Below are positions 7,027-15,787 of a stretch of 64,000 bases of DNA, piece after piece. The stretch's first letter is position 1; every line of letters starts with the position of its first letter. This DNA is from Acutalibacter sp. 1XD8-36 (GTDB lineage: Bacteria > Bacillota > Clostridia > Oscillospirales > Acutalibacteraceae). Below the pieces are notes generated by a model that did not search any database, was not told where the DNA came from, and worked only from the letters and a program-made list of their open reading frames with translations. Made by a program: the position numbers and the translations under genes. The stretch covers positions 1 through 64,000 of the forward strand of contig NZ_QZDU01000008.1 of assembly GCF_009917525.1 (NCBI RefSeq). The letters are read 5' to 3'.

Positions 7027-9099
7027 TCAACCATTAGCCCGATACAAGAAAGTCACAATCTGCCCGCGGGTGCAGGTCTTACTGGGACTAAAGGCTGTCT
7101 TGCTAGTGCCGGAGGTAATACCATTCGCAACGGCCCAATTCACCGCTTTCTCATAGTAGCTCCCTGTAGCCACATCTGTAAATGAATTTCCTGTAGCTGA
7201 GTTAGGACTCCCCACAGCCCGCCATATAAACGTCACTGATTGTCCACGAGTGCAGGAATTACCTGGGCCGAACTTACCGTTTCCAATGCCGGAGGTGATA
7301 TTGTTTTCAACGGCCCACAAAACCGCCTTGTAGTAATAGTCCGAGGACTTCACATCGGTAAAAGGATTTGTAGTTGTTTGAGGGGTGGGACTCCCGGCGG
7401 CGTGCCAGAGGAAGGTCACAATCTGTCCACGGGTGCAGGAGTTTTCCGGGCCGAATTTGCCCGCGCCTATGCCGCTGGTAATGCCATTTTCGACGGCCCA
7501 GGCTACCGGTCGGGCGTAGTAAGCGTCATCTTTTACATCTGTAAAATCAGGTGTTGTGGAAGGGGACGTAGTAGGGGATGTGGTTGGCGAGGTGGTAGGC
7601 ATTGCGGTAGGTGCGGTTGTGGGGGCTGCGGTGGGTGTGGTTGTAGGTGTTGGGGTTGGTTTTGTTGTAGGAGATGGCGTGGGTGTGGGAGTAGTATGAG
7701 GCTCTACAACGGTAAAACTCACACATACAGCAGGAATATCACCCGCTGAATTTATAGCACCTATATAAGCTGTATATTTTCCTGCAGAATACTGCTGTGT
7801 CAAGGAAGTAGAACTGCCTACCGACTTATTAGTGATAAGCTCTCCGTCTCTGAAAATTTGCATCCAATAGCTTGTTGCGTCAGTTGCACCCCAAGTTAGC
7901 TGAATGCTGTCTGTTGTATACCCCGTTTCTCCACATGAAACCTTCACCCACGTATTGGAAGGTTTGGGGATCTCTTTAACGATAAAACTCACGCTTACAG
8001 CAGGAATGTCCCCGGCTGAATTAATAGCACCAATATATGCAGTATATTTCCCAGCAGAATACTGCTGTGTCAAGGAAGTAGAGCTGCCTACCGACTTATT
8101 AGTGATAAGCTCTCCGTCTTTGAAAATTTGCATCCAATAGCTTGTTGCGTCAGTTGCACCCCAAGTTAGCTGGATGCTGTCTGTTGTATACCCCGTTTCT
8201 CCACATGAAACCTTCACCCACGTATTGGAAGGTTTGGGGATCTCTTTAACGATAAAACTCACGCTTACAGCAGGAATGTCCCCGGCTGAATTAATAGCAC
8301 CAATATATGCAGTATATTTCCCAGCAGAATACTGCTGTGTCAAGGAAGTAGAGCTGCCTACCGACTTATTAGTGATAAGCTCTCCGTCTTTGAAAATTTG
8401 CATCCAATAACTTGTTGCGTCAGTTGCACCCCAAGTTAATTTGATGTTGTCTGTTGTATACCCCGTTTCTCCACATGAAACTTTTACCCAAGTGTTCGAT
8501 GGTAATGTAGGCGTGCCGCCTCCCGACCGATTTGTAATATACCATATCCCATTTATATAGTATAGCTTCCCATCTTGTCCGCTCCCTTTAATTGTTGAGT
8601 TAGCAAATTTGATTCTTCCTCGAGAACTGCCTGCCGGATCAGCACAATAGAAAGTGTCATTAGACGCATCATAATCTGTCATAAGTATAGCATGCCACTG
8701 CCCGCAACTGGCGCGGTTTTGATTGTAGGCAACTACACCTTCAGGGTGATCTTTTAGTAGAGAAATTAGAAAAGATTTCTTCGCTTCAGTTGTTGTATAT
8801 GTGTTACTCAAAAACTGATATTTCACACTCATTCCACTATAAGTGTAACTGTTAAGCATCCCTACATTAGGTACTCTAGTTGCATTTCTAACAGAGTCCT
8901 CTGTTATTGCAGACCAGTTTCCACCATCAATGATTGCTCTACGGCGAAGCATCATAGCTGCCGCTGTGTAGGTACAAGTGTCGCTTTTGGACTGTTTTAG
9001 AAATACGCTGCTGTCGTTGATACTGGCCGCATACGCTCCTGGCGTAAAGCTAATCATCAGGCACAGCGTTAGGATGACAGATATAATTCGCTTTTTCAT
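7027..9099 (-). CDS. Secreted C39-like cysteine peptidase with three Fn3-like repeats and three SLH domains
   Basis: A 690-residue surface protein. A signal peptide (MKKRIISVILTLCLMISFTP then GAYAA) is followed by a papain-fold C39-like peptidase domain with Cys42 (DTCTYTAAAMM), His136 (GQWHAILMTDYD) and Asp154 (CADPAG) as the likely triad. Three nearly identical 90-residue Fn3-like repeats follow, then a Pro/Thr linker, then three SLH domains (FTDVKDDAYYARPVAWAVEN type) that bind secondary cell-wall polymer. ATG 9099 has GGAGG 8 nt upstream; the longer TTG start overlaps that site. Base composition is clearly AT-richer than the flanking element genes, and it sits where the helicase start should be. 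It could process a secreted peptide or act on host or rival proteins. Confidence 0.88.
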   Translation of the reverse strand: MKKRIISVILTLCLMISFTPGAYAASINDSSVFLKQSKSDTCTYTAAAMMLRRRAIIDGGNWSAITEDSVRNATRVPNVGMLNSYTYSGMSVKYQFLSNTYTTTEAKKSFLISLLKDHPEGVVAYNQNRASCGQWHAILMTDYDASNDTFYCADPAGSSRGRIKFANSTIKGSGQDGKLYYINGIWYITNRSGGGTPTLPSNTWVKVSCGETGYTTDNIKLTWGATDATSYWMQIFKDGELITNKSVGSSTSLTQQYSAGKYTAYIGAINSAGDIPAVSVSFIVKEIPKPSNTWVKVSCGETGYTTDSIQLTWGATDATSYWMQIFKDGELITNKSVGSSTSLTQQYSAGKYTAYIGAINSAGDIPAVSVSFIVKEIPKPSNTWVKVSCGETGYTTDSIQLTWGATDATSYWMQIFRDGELITNKSVGSSTSLTQQYSAGKYTAYIGAINSAGDIPAVCVSFTVVEPHTTPTPTPSPTTKPTPTPTTTPTAAPTTAPTAMPTTSPTTSPTTSPSTTPDFTDVKDDAYYARPVAWAVENGITSGIGAGKFGPENSCTRGQIVTFLWHAAGSPTPQTTTNPFTDVKSSDYYYKAVLWAVENNITSGIGNGKFGPGNSCTRGQSVTFIWRAVGSPNSATGNSFTDVATGSYYEKAVNWAVANGITSGTSKTAFSPSKTCTRGQIVTFLYRANG
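7709..8507 (-). repeat. Three tandem 270-bp repeats within the SLH protein gene
   Basis: The units encode the 90-residue Fn3-like repeats. The first two boundaries are almost base-perfect: the segments at 7904-8140 and 8174-8410 read identically on the other strand. The period is 270 bp. The near identity means recent duplication or gene conversion, so copy number may vary among strains. Confidence 0.9.
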
Positions 9100-9135
9100 T
9101 ATGGGTTCCTCCAAACCTTTTAGGTTAACATCAAG

Positions 9136-9930
9136 CTATTCTGCAAAATATTCTCTGCTCGCCAACTCAGTTCCATCAGACTTTGCATACACTACTACCA
9201 CTTTCACAGGATCTGCGCTTACTACCGCATCAATAGATTTCGCGATGCCTCCGAACGTAACGATGATGCTCTCGTTATCCAAGTTAGATTTCAAAGTGGA
9301 ACTAAGCTTTTTTTCATCAACAGTAGATAGTGCACTGTCGCTATATTCGTAATAATATATTAGGCTGTTTTCTGTTCCCCGGACAGACACAGATATATCA
9401 TCATCCATCATTTCCTCTACCCAGGAATCGATTTCTTCTCGTACATCTGGATCTTCAAGAAAAGCTTTTACGGTTGGATATATTTCGCTATCTGAGTCTT
9501 CTTCAGACTTCTCTGCACTAGAAAGCTCACTGGATCTTGATGGAGTGCTAGAGTTACTATCTGAAATATCATAAGCGCTTATGTTAGAATCGCCTCCTTT
9601 TACTGCCTTAAGTGGGTATTTCCAAGAAAAGAGTGCGTCTTTTCCAAGAATAAATACTCCATCTGAATCGAACACGATTAGCTGGTATTCCTCGCTGGCG
9701 CGGCAGGCTACAGCCCCCCGGACGGAATAGCTTTCGTCATTCCATAGCAGCGCCCATTCCTGTTCCCCGCCGCGAAAGGCCGCTGAAACTCTGGAATTAA
9801 CGTCGCCGTGGGTCCACGCCTCCAATGTGCGCTGCTTAAATTCCTCGTTGGATATGGGCAGGTAATCCGGCTTTTCCGGGAATGCGAACACAGGGAAACC
9901 GGAAATCACTTCACATTTCTCCAAAGACAT
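9136..9930 (-). CDS. Fusion of a conjugative-element ORF start with a DUF4854-like C-terminal domain
   Basis: A 264-residue protein. Residues 1-105 (MSLEKCEVISGFPVFAFPEK, then RGGEQEWALLWNDESYSVRG) have the composition and GC content of the neighbouring element genes. Residues from about 108 on are an acidic Ser-rich linker followed by a domain like DUF4854: YPTVKAFLEDPDVREEIDSW, SLIYYYEYSDSALS and DPVKVVVVYAKSDGTELASR. DUF4854 domains normally occur in secreted lipoproteins, but this protein has no signal peptide. The AT-rich composition begins near 9600 and continues into the SLH gene, so the 3' part came in with that gene. Function unknown. Confidence 0.6.
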   Translation of the reverse strand: MSLEKCEVISGFPVFAFPEKPDYLPISNEEFKQRTLEAWTHGDVNSRVSAAFRGGEQEWALLWNDESYSVRGAVACRASEEYQLIVFDSDGVFILGKDALFSWKYPLKAVKGGDSNISAYDISDSNSSTPSRSSELSSAEKSEEDSDSEIYPTVKAFLEDPDVREEIDSWVEEMMDDDISVSVRGTENSLIYYYEYSDSALSTVDEKKLSSTLKSNLDNESIIVTFGGIAKSIDAVVSADPVKVVVVYAKSDGTELASREYFAE

Positions 9931-9943
9931 CCGTCACGTCCTC

Positions 9944-11989
9944 TCAAAGCCCCGGCTCTTGGCTCCGTGCAGGTTGAGCAATGGCAGGCCCGGTCTTTCC
10001 GGCCCTCTTTTTTCCATTGACACGCTCCACGACAGATTGCCGCTCTTTGGGGAACAGGGAAAGCTGCTCATTCTCCACCAAAGCCTGTACCCCAAGGGGC
10101 AGTGTTTCATTAGAATGGATGAGTATTTGTTCCCGTTTCAGTTCTGCCACGATCTCGTCAAATACCGCGTTGATAGCCTTTCGTTCCTCGCCCTCCGGGA
10201 ATGCTTTCAGGATTTCCGGTTCACCGTCCCTGCCCGCTACGAAAGTCACCGCGCTCTCGGCGTGGCCCACCAGGTAATCCGAATCTCCGGGCAGTTTGTC
10301 CATGACATAGCAGGCAAAGGCCCGGGCGGTCATTTCTGTGTTACTGTCCCAATAGCCCCCGTCCCTTTCGCACTCATCTCCCATCCGCAGGGAGTTACGG
10401 TAGAAATCAGTTTCTATCCGCCGGGGCTGCGGCATATCCTGCGCCTGCATCCCAGCCAGCGCCTGTTCCCAAAATTCCAGCCGGTCCCGCTCGCTTTTGG
10501 GGATAACCCGCCCGGCAGCGGCTTTTTTCAGGGCGCTGATCTGCTCCACGGCACCGGCCTCGCCGGAGAGGAAAGCCTCTTTCAGTCCCTCATAGGTTTT
10601 TATCTGTTCCTCGCTCCCATACTGTTTCAGGGAGTTTAACACCAACGAATCCAGCCAGCGGGCGGCATTTTGACGGGTGCGCTCCTTTTGCGCCTGGTTA
10701 AGGGCCGCGCTCTGCTCCGGGCTGGCAGTTTTATACTTTATGGTTTCTATCAGCTTTTGAAAGGGGGCATAGAGGCAGGGCTGTTCCGAAAGCATACCCT
10801 TTGCGCCCATCCTTGTGCCCAGGTAATCGTCCAGCCCATGCCACCATTCATGGGCCAGAGAACCGGCCCCGTGCATTTTCGTCAGGTTGATAACCCTGCG
10901 CAGCGGCTCATAATGAGCGGCCGCGTTCCCGCTGCCCCTTGCTCCAAAAGCAATGGCAAGCGCACCCTGATAGGCAATGTCCTTATCGCTGATTTTCAGG
11001 GCGGACGCTAAGTCCTTTAGGGCCTCAAAGCCCATGTTAAGGGAGGACTGCCGGTCATTCCGGTTCATCCAGTTCCCAAACTCCCCGCCACGGAATCCAA
11101 ATGTGTCAAGATAGTGCTGCCCGGTGATCTCCATGCCGCTGCGGTACTCCGGGCCGCTGCGGTTTATATGGGTAAGCTGGGGAGGCACAAACCGGCTCTT
11201 TCCGCTTTTGCTCCGGCTCTTCGCCAGCTCCTGCACCCATTTCAAGGCCGCGTCCTTGGTTTCAAAATTTATCCGCACAATGGAGTAGCCCTTTGTCACA
11301 TAGTAGGTGCCCGGTTTCCAGTCATTGTTTCTGGAATTGGTATGCTGTCCATCGTTATACCGGATTTCATAGCCTCTCGGCACCTTCTGCTCCTTGGGAA
11401 CGCCAAACTGTTCCTGCTGGGCTTTCTTTGTAAATTTTCTGTCAAACTGCCCCTCTGTGCGCACGAACAGGGTATTCGATAGTTTGTTGGTAATAGCCGG
11501 GTTTTTCCTGGCCTTCTCTGTTGCCTTATAGTGGGGGCCGCTGGCCCAGCCCTGTACTGGCTCAAAATACCCGTTCTCCACAAAGAAACGGTCATAGGCT
11601 TTTATAGCGTCCTCCACGGTGCGGACTTCCGAAACAGCCCTTTGCAGCTCCCGGACGGTTTCAATGTATTCCTTCTGCCTGGCAGGGCGTTTCTCCGGTG
11701 TACTGTCGCTGCGGTAATATTGCGGTGAGGCGGGCAGTGCGTCCCGGGCTTTTTTGATATAGTACGCCACGCCAAGGGGTATGCCCTCGTCCAGCATAGC
11801 CTCATAGTCCGGCTTTTTCCATATGTTATCTTTTTTTACAAACTTGTCGGCCTCGCGCTCGTTCATGGCCTCCAGGTCCTCCACATACAGGCCCCGCTCC
11901 TTCCACAAATCTTTTCTCGCGCCGCCGATCTTCTCCCCGAAGTCCTCATGCTGTTCCATATGTCCATGGTCTTGCTGATTCAATCGCAT
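9944..11989 (-). CDS. LPD1-domain (large polyvalent protein) zincin-like protein
   Basis: A 681-residue accessory protein. The LPD1 region spans about residues 290-395: GFRGGEFGNWMNRNDRQ, the IAFGARGSGNAAAHYEP segment, then AGSLAHEWWHGLDDYLG. The HEWWH at about 380-384 is a full HExxH zinc-peptidase motif, so it may be a metalloprotease acting in the recipient cell. LPD domains are found in very large polyvalent proteins of phages and conjugative elements. The start is ATG 11989 with AAAGGG very close upstream; GTG 11992 is the alternative. It stops 13 bp before the next gene, in the same operon. Confidence 0.8.
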   Translation of the reverse strand: MRLNQQDHGHMEQHEDFGEKIGGARKDLWKERGLYVEDLEAMNEREADKFVKKDNIWKKPDYEAMLDEGIPLGVAYYIKKARDALPASPQYYRSDSTPEKRPARQKEYIETVRELQRAVSEVRTVEDAIKAYDRFFVENGYFEPVQGWASGPHYKATEKARKNPAITNKLSNTLFVRTEGQFDRKFTKKAQQEQFGVPKEQKVPRGYEIRYNDGQHTNSRNNDWKPGTYYVTKGYSIVRINFETKDAALKWVQELAKSRSKSGKSRFVPPQLTHINRSGPEYRSGMEITGQHYLDTFGFRGGEFGNWMNRNDRQSSLNMGFEALKDLASALKISDKDIAYQGALAIAFGARGSGNAAAHYEPLRRVINLTKMHGAGSLAHEWWHGLDDYLGTRMGAKGMLSEQPCLYAPFQKLIETIKYKTASPEQSAALNQAQKERTRQNAARWLDSLVLNSLKQYGSEEQIKTYEGLKEAFLSGEAGAVEQISALKKAAAGRVIPKSERDRLEFWEQALAGMQAQDMPQPRRIETDFYRNSLRMGDECERDGGYWDSNTEMTARAFACYVMDKLPGDSDYLVGHAESAVTFVAGRDGEPEILKAFPEGEERKAINAVFDEIVAELKREQILIHSNETLPLGVQALVENEQLSLFPKERQSVVERVNGKKRAGKTGPAIAQPARSQEPGL

Positions 11990-12038
11990 CACCCTTTCTT
12001 ATTGTAATAAGGTTACGGCGTGGAGTTGGGAAGTTTCA

Positions 12039-12152
12039 TCATAGGCACATATCCTCCGGCCCTTTTTTGGATGCCTGGGCCTGTTCTCTGCGCCTCATGC
12101 AGAACTCCAGCTCCCATTTTGCACGTCCTATCAGGTCCTTTGTGGCGGACAT
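12039..12152 (-). CDS. Possible small ORF, or tail of the upstream gene after a TAA
   Basis: A 37-residue frame, MSATKDLIGRAKWELEFCM then RRREQAQASKKGPEDMCL, has coding character. It is in the same frame as the 113-residue gene upstream: DGKDYYWGHNHSDL can be read between that gene's TAA and this ATG. No good ribosome site precedes the ATG. It may therefore be the C-terminal end of one protein split by a stop codon, or a small element gene of its own. Confidence 0.35.
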   Translation of the reverse strand: MSATKDLIGRAKWELEFCMRRREQAQASKKGPEDMCL

Positions 12153-12194
12153 TAGGTCGGAATGATTGTGGCCCCAATAATAATCCTTCCCGTC

Positions 12195-12536
12195 TTACAT
12201 CGTCATACCCATGTCAGGCATATCATTTTCTTCCTCCGCCGCCATGGTGAACAGGTTAGGCTCGGCTGTTTCCAGCGCCTGCCGCACCTTGTCCGCGCAG
12301 TCTTGGAAGGATTCCAGATACCGTTCCGTCTCTCTGTGGCGGCGCATCTCAACCAGATTATCTCTGGCAATGAAATCCCGCAGCGAAGACACATATCCCA
12401 GCACCGCGCCCACGCACAGTTCTTTGCTCTGCTTGGGGGTCAGGCTGTCCCTATGGCGCAAGAGATATTGGTAGTTGGGGTCAGCCTGCTGCTCTTGGGA
12501 TACAAAGGTCTGCATCTGCATATTGACCGTTGCCAT
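12195..12536 (-). CDS. Hypothetical conjugative-element protein
   Basis: A 113-residue, largely helical protein: MATVNMQMQTFVSQEQQADP, then LTPKQSKELCVGAVLGYVSS and an acidic C-terminus EEENDMPDMGMTM. I do not recognise a family. It begins exactly where the VirB4 frame is lost, and no clear ribosome site is visible, so its natural upstream region may have been removed by the deletion that took the end of virB4. Confidence 0.5.
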   Translation of the reverse strand: MATVNMQMQTFVSQEQQADPNYQYLLRHRDSLTPKQSKELCVGAVLGYVSSLRDFIARDNLVEMRRHRETERYLESFQDCADKVRQALETAEPNLFTMAAEEENDMPDMGMTM

Positions 12537-12537
12537 G

Positions 12538-14457
12538 AGAGCCCCAGCTGATGGGTCGGTATGCTGAACAGCGGCTTTGTAAACTCGCGTATGCTGGGTA
12601 TCAGAAAATCCTCAATATTCTGGCTGGCAATGAGCACGGTGGAATTGCGTTTGCGGACTCGTTTCATGAGGTTGCGGATATACTCAATAGCCGTCATGTT
12701 AGTAAGGAACAGATACAACTCGTCCACCGCGCCCACGCAGTTGCCTGCCCCCAGCATTGCGTTAGTCATGTAGGACAAAATGCTGAACAGCAACGCATCC
12801 TTGAGCCGCTTATTCAGCTTGAGAACGCCTTTCACCCCAAAGCACAGGAATTTGTCATCCTTTATATTGGTATGCCCATTGAAGAATCGGGCCTCGGCCC
12901 CCTCGCACATAGAATTGAGCGCCAGGCATATCTCCTGCAGGGTTTCCTCGGTGAACAGGTTCTTTTTCTTCTGGTCGTAGAGGTTGTACTCGTCCTCCAG
13001 CAAGTCATAGAAATCCGACATGGTTGGAAACTGCCCGGCAGACAGAGAGGAAAAATCCGTATGGTCGTCCATGTCAAAGCGCCGGTATAGCTTTTGCAGC
13101 ATGAACTCGATGGTGTCCAGCTGGGGGTCGGTGAAGTCCTTGTAGGCCCGGAAAAAGTCTTTGAGATAGGAAATGTGCCGGGAGAGAGTGCTGGTCTTGC
13201 GGAAGGTTTCCGGGGTGTTCTCATCGTCCTCCCGCTCGGCATCGTCCTCCCAGGCCATGGGCTGCAAGGGGTTTATTGTGTAGTCGCCGGACAGAAAATC
13301 CAGGTAGCAGCCGCCCAGAGACTTGGTCAGGTCCAGGTATTCAGCCTCGGCATCCATCAAAATAATGGACTTGCCAGACTCTCTCAGATTGGATATAATG
13401 CCCTTGAGAAGATACGATTTCCCCTGCCCGGAATTGCCCAAGATAAGGATATTAGAATTGGTCTTGTCGTCGGCCCGGCGGTCAAAGTCGGTGAGAATGT
13501 TTGTGCCGAACTTGTCCCGGCCCAGGTAAAAGCCGTTGGGGTCGGACTTGCCGGAGTAGTTGAACGGGTAAAGATTTGCAACACTGGACGCTGGCAGCAC
13601 CCGCTCAAACTGCGGCCCAAACTGGTTGGCCCCGAATGGAGCTACCGATAAAAAGCCCTCTTTCTGCCGCAGGGTCAGCCGGTCGATATTGATTTTGGAG
13701 CGGGTCAGTTCCATGAGCACATCGGACTGCAATTCCTTCAGCTTTTCCAGGGTGGGGGCCTTCAGCTCCATGAACACCGCGCAATGCAGAAGCGGCTCCC
13801 GGTTCTTGCGCAGATTCACCAGCAGCTCGATCACGTCCTTGAGGTTGTTCTCGGCCTCCAGGGTCTCCTGCACGTCTGTGCCCCCGGACATGAGCTTGTT
13901 GCGGCGAGTGGCGTTCTGGATGATCTTCCGCTGCTCCATATTGTCCACGATGCGGTTGTAGACCCGCAGGGTGATATTGCTCCTATCGGCCAGCTGGGAG
14001 AGGACAGCCTGTTGATGTCCTCCCGCTCCATGCGCCGCACCTCAAAGCCCTGGCCCGCGAAGGTAGTCATGGCGGTGTTGACGTCATGAAACACCTGCTC
14101 CGCTTTTTCGCCCTTGGTGAACCGCAGGACGAACAGGAACTGCCGGGCCGTGGACATCTCGATCTGCTTGCTTTCCAGGTAGCCGATCTCCTGCTCCAGC
14201 ACCTTGCGCACCGCCGGATTATCTTCCTCTTGTAAGCGTCGCTTTATGAAGCGCTTGTTATCGTCAAAGCGCTCGCAGGAGTCCAGGCAGGCGATCTCCA
14301 GGCCGGGGTGTTGGGAGAGAACCATGAGCAAGTGCCGAATCTTTATCTCCACATTGGCATGGGACAGTACCGAGATATTTGTGGGCTGTACAAGAAAGAC
14401 CACCAGTTCGCCGCCGGTGGTCTTCAACCCGTAATTGGTGAACCCCTCCAGGCCCAT
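12538..14457 (-). pseudogene. VirB4-type conjugation ATPase, frameshifted and lacking its C-terminus
   Basis: The N-terminal part (14457 to about 14005) reads MGLEGFTNYGLKTTGGELVV through FEVRRMEREDINRL. The frame then shifts by one base at 14000-14012, and the other frame continues with SQLADRSNITLRVYNRIV and MDNMEQRKIIQNATRR. The ATPase core follows, with Walker A GNSGQGKSY, Walker B GAVDELYLFL and SQNIEDFLIPSIREFTKPLF. Homology ends at IPTHQ near 12540; a normal VirB4 has a further 100 or so residues. The 5' end may also be damaged: GGAGG sits 8 nt before an ATA codon at 14499, where an in-frame lead SRKKKKGNSTRAL to the first ATG begins. Mating-channel assembly by this copy is therefore unlikely. 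Confidence 0.85.
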
Positions 14458-14495
14458 GAGGGCGCGGGTGGAGTTTCCCTTTTTCTTTTTTCTGC

Positions 14496-14765
14496 TTATT
14501 CTTCACACCTCCAGACGTATTCCTGCTGGCTGAACAGGAGGAACTTTCCGGCGTAACGGACGTAGTCAAGCACCGTGATTTCCTCCAGACGAATGGAAAG
14601 GAAAGCGTAGGCGGCGGTCAACGCCAGCGGTACAATAAGATGGATTTGCGTAAGCGCCAGGGCCGAGATCAGCAGCCCTACACAGATGATTGCGAAGTCC
14701 CGCAGGCTCCACAGCCAGAGGTTTGCCGTGGCCTTGAGGTTTTGCGGGTAGATGTATTGAGTCAT
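14496..14765 (-). CDS. PrgI-family conjugative membrane protein
   Basis: An 89-residue protein with two adjacent membrane helices at about 23-58 (FAIICVGLLISALALTQIHL and the following IVPLALTAAYAFL) and polar ends, the PrgI/TcpE-like design. The motif IYPQNLKATANLWLWSLRD is typical. PrgI is a small inner-channel component encoded immediately before VirB4 in Gram-positive type IV secretion clusters, as here. Its ATG overlaps the upstream TGA. Confidence 0.85.
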   Translation of the reverse strand: MTQYIYPQNLKATANLWLWSLRDFAIICVGLLISALALTQIHLIVPLALTAAYAFLSIRLEEITVLDYVRYAGKFLLFSQQEYVWRCEE

Positions 14766-15064
14766 GTTTGGCCTCCCATCTGAATGTCGTTTTCTGAAAA
14801 TTCGCGGCAGAACTCTTGAGGGCTCTGATCGTATTCCTCGCGTATTTTCGACCTTATCAGCTCCTTGACGATGCGTTCCTCGTTCTCGGTAGGATGGTAG
14901 TCGTTTGTGCTGCTGAAATCATCGGTTTCAACCGTATAGTGCATTTCCAACGTGTCCTTAAAGGGGTCATAAGTGGCGTATAGGTTTAGCCAGGTATCAT
15001 CGGCACTCAAATCTTCATGGAATTTCTTGTCCGCATTGAACCATGTTTCCAGATACGCGGTCAA
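14762..15064 (-). CDS. Hypothetical conjugative-element protein, probably 5'-frameshifted
   Basis: A 100-residue acidic protein (TAYLETWFNADKKFHEDLSA onward) coupled to prgI by ATGA. The only start in frame is TTG 15064 with no clear ribosome site. An ATG at 15102 with a good GGAG site opens MREKQNERP in another frame; one missing base near 15076-15079 would join it to YGRSLTAYLETW. I infer a natural protein of about 113 residues with a single-base lesion. Family not recognised. Confidence 0.55.
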   Translation of the reverse strand: MTAYLETWFNADKKFHEDLSADDTWLNLYATYDPFKDTLEMHYTVETDDFSSTNDYHPTENEERIVKELIRSKIREEYDQSPQEFCREFSENDIQMGGQT

Positions 15065-15082
15065 GGAGCGGCCATAGGCCTC

Positions 15083-15241
15083 TCATTTTGTTTTTCTCTC
15101 ATTCCGATCTCCTTTCTGATCGTTCTTATCCAGGTCGCGCTGGATGATGCTGGCCTCCGGCGGGTCCCGCTGGAAGCCAGGGACTTGCTTCATAAAACTT
15201 TCGTAGGCCCGGTCTATCTTGCTCTCTGTAAAGTTTGGCAC
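15083..15241 (-). CDS. Small hypothetical protein (52 aa)
   Basis: GTG 15241, preceded by AAGGAGG with an 8-nt gap, opens MPNFTESKIDRAYESFMKQV, then PGFQRDPPEASIIQRDLD and a basic tail ending TGA at 15083. The start context is the best in this stretch, and it overlaps the start of the next gene (ATG 15102), as expected within the transfer operon. No known function. Confidence 0.5.
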   Translation of the reverse strand: MPNFTESKIDRAYESFMKQVPGFQRDPPEASIIQRDLDKNDQKGDRNERKTK

Positions 15242-15271
15242 TTTACATCCTCCTTTTCCAGAAATAGAAAA

Positions 15272-15298
15272 AGGGCCAGGATATTTCTTCCTGGCCCT
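15272..15298 (-). terminator. Intrinsic terminator or attenuator at the head of the prgI-virB4 operon
   Basis: On the minus strand a perfect 10-bp stem, AGGGCCAGGA with TCCTGGCCCT around a 7-nt loop, is followed by TTTTTC. It lies only about 30 bp upstream of the first small gene, so it either ends an upstream transcript or acts as a leader attenuator. Confidence 0.65.
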
Positions 15299-15434
15299 CT
15301 CATAATTTTGCTATTGACTTTTCTCTGTCCTGCCTCGTTTTTCGAACCACGCAGGTTCGAATCCCAAAAATCAGGGTGGCATCCCCAAAAACACGTCACG
15401 CCGTGACGGTCGTTTTTTGGCCTCTTGAACGCTC

Positions 15435-15460
15435 AAAAACCGCGCAACGGCGCGGTTTTT
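15435..15460. terminator. Bidirectional intrinsic terminator downstream of tRNA-Tyr
   Basis: AAAAACCGCGC-AACG-GCGCGGTTTTT is a perfect 11-bp palindrome with A and T runs on both sides. It lies 31 bp past the 3' end of the minus-strand tRNA-Tyr and would also block plus-strand read-through from the element. Confidence 0.8.
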
Positions 15461-15491
15461 CGAGGGTGGCATCTGTTAAGATGTGTAAACA

Positions 15492-15576
15492 TGGTGGGGG
15501 AGAGTGGATTCGAACCACTGAAGTCGTCGACAACAGATTTACAGTCTGCCCCCTTTGGCCACTCGGGAACTCCCCC
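15492..15576 (-). tRNA. tRNA-Tyr (GTA), first copy
   Basis: An 85-nt class II tRNA with 3' CCA: acceptor GGGGGAG pairing with CTCCCCC, anticodon arm CAGACTGTAAATCTG (anticodon GTA), a long variable arm and a T-loop GGTTCGAATCC. It is base-identical to the copy at 42720-42804. No sigma-A promoter is visible upstream; the adjoining tRNA-Thr is cut in half and its promoter side is gone, so this copy may be silent or depend on read-through. Confidence 0.95.
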
Positions 15577-15638
15577 ATAAACTATGCAATTTTATACAAG
15601 GCTTGTCCGGCCTTACTCACGGGCCGGACCGCCCAGTT

Positions 15639-15683
15639 TGGAGCTGGTGAACGGACTCGAACCCCTGACCTGCTGATTACAAA
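15639..15683 (-). pseudogene. 3' half of tRNA-Thr (TGT): candidate attachment-site remnant
   Basis: 45 bases, from the CCA end through the T-arm to the anticodon loop (TTTGTAATCAG), are identical to the intact tRNA-Thr at 42866-42910; homology then stops abruptly within the anticodon loop. This is the pattern left when a tyrosine integrase recombines inside a tRNA gene: one side keeps only the shared core. An arm-type repeat (15788-15818) lies 105 bp further on. Confidence 0.7.
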
Positions 15684-15787
15684 CAGTGTGGGGAGCGTAC
15701 ATTGAGCGCTTTCAGGCAGTTTTTAGTGCTTTCCTGCACACATACAGAAGGTTTCTCGCCCTATCTGCTCCACTGTCTCCACACAGT

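Noticed and set aside
7709..8507. Regular repeats suggesting a CRISPR array
   Set aside because: The unit is 270 bp, contiguous and in frame with a secreted protein; there are no short repeats with unique spacers and no cas genes.
13998..14015. Programmed frameshift in virB4
   Set aside because: There is no clear slippery heptamer with a downstream structure, and the same gene is also truncated at its 3' end.
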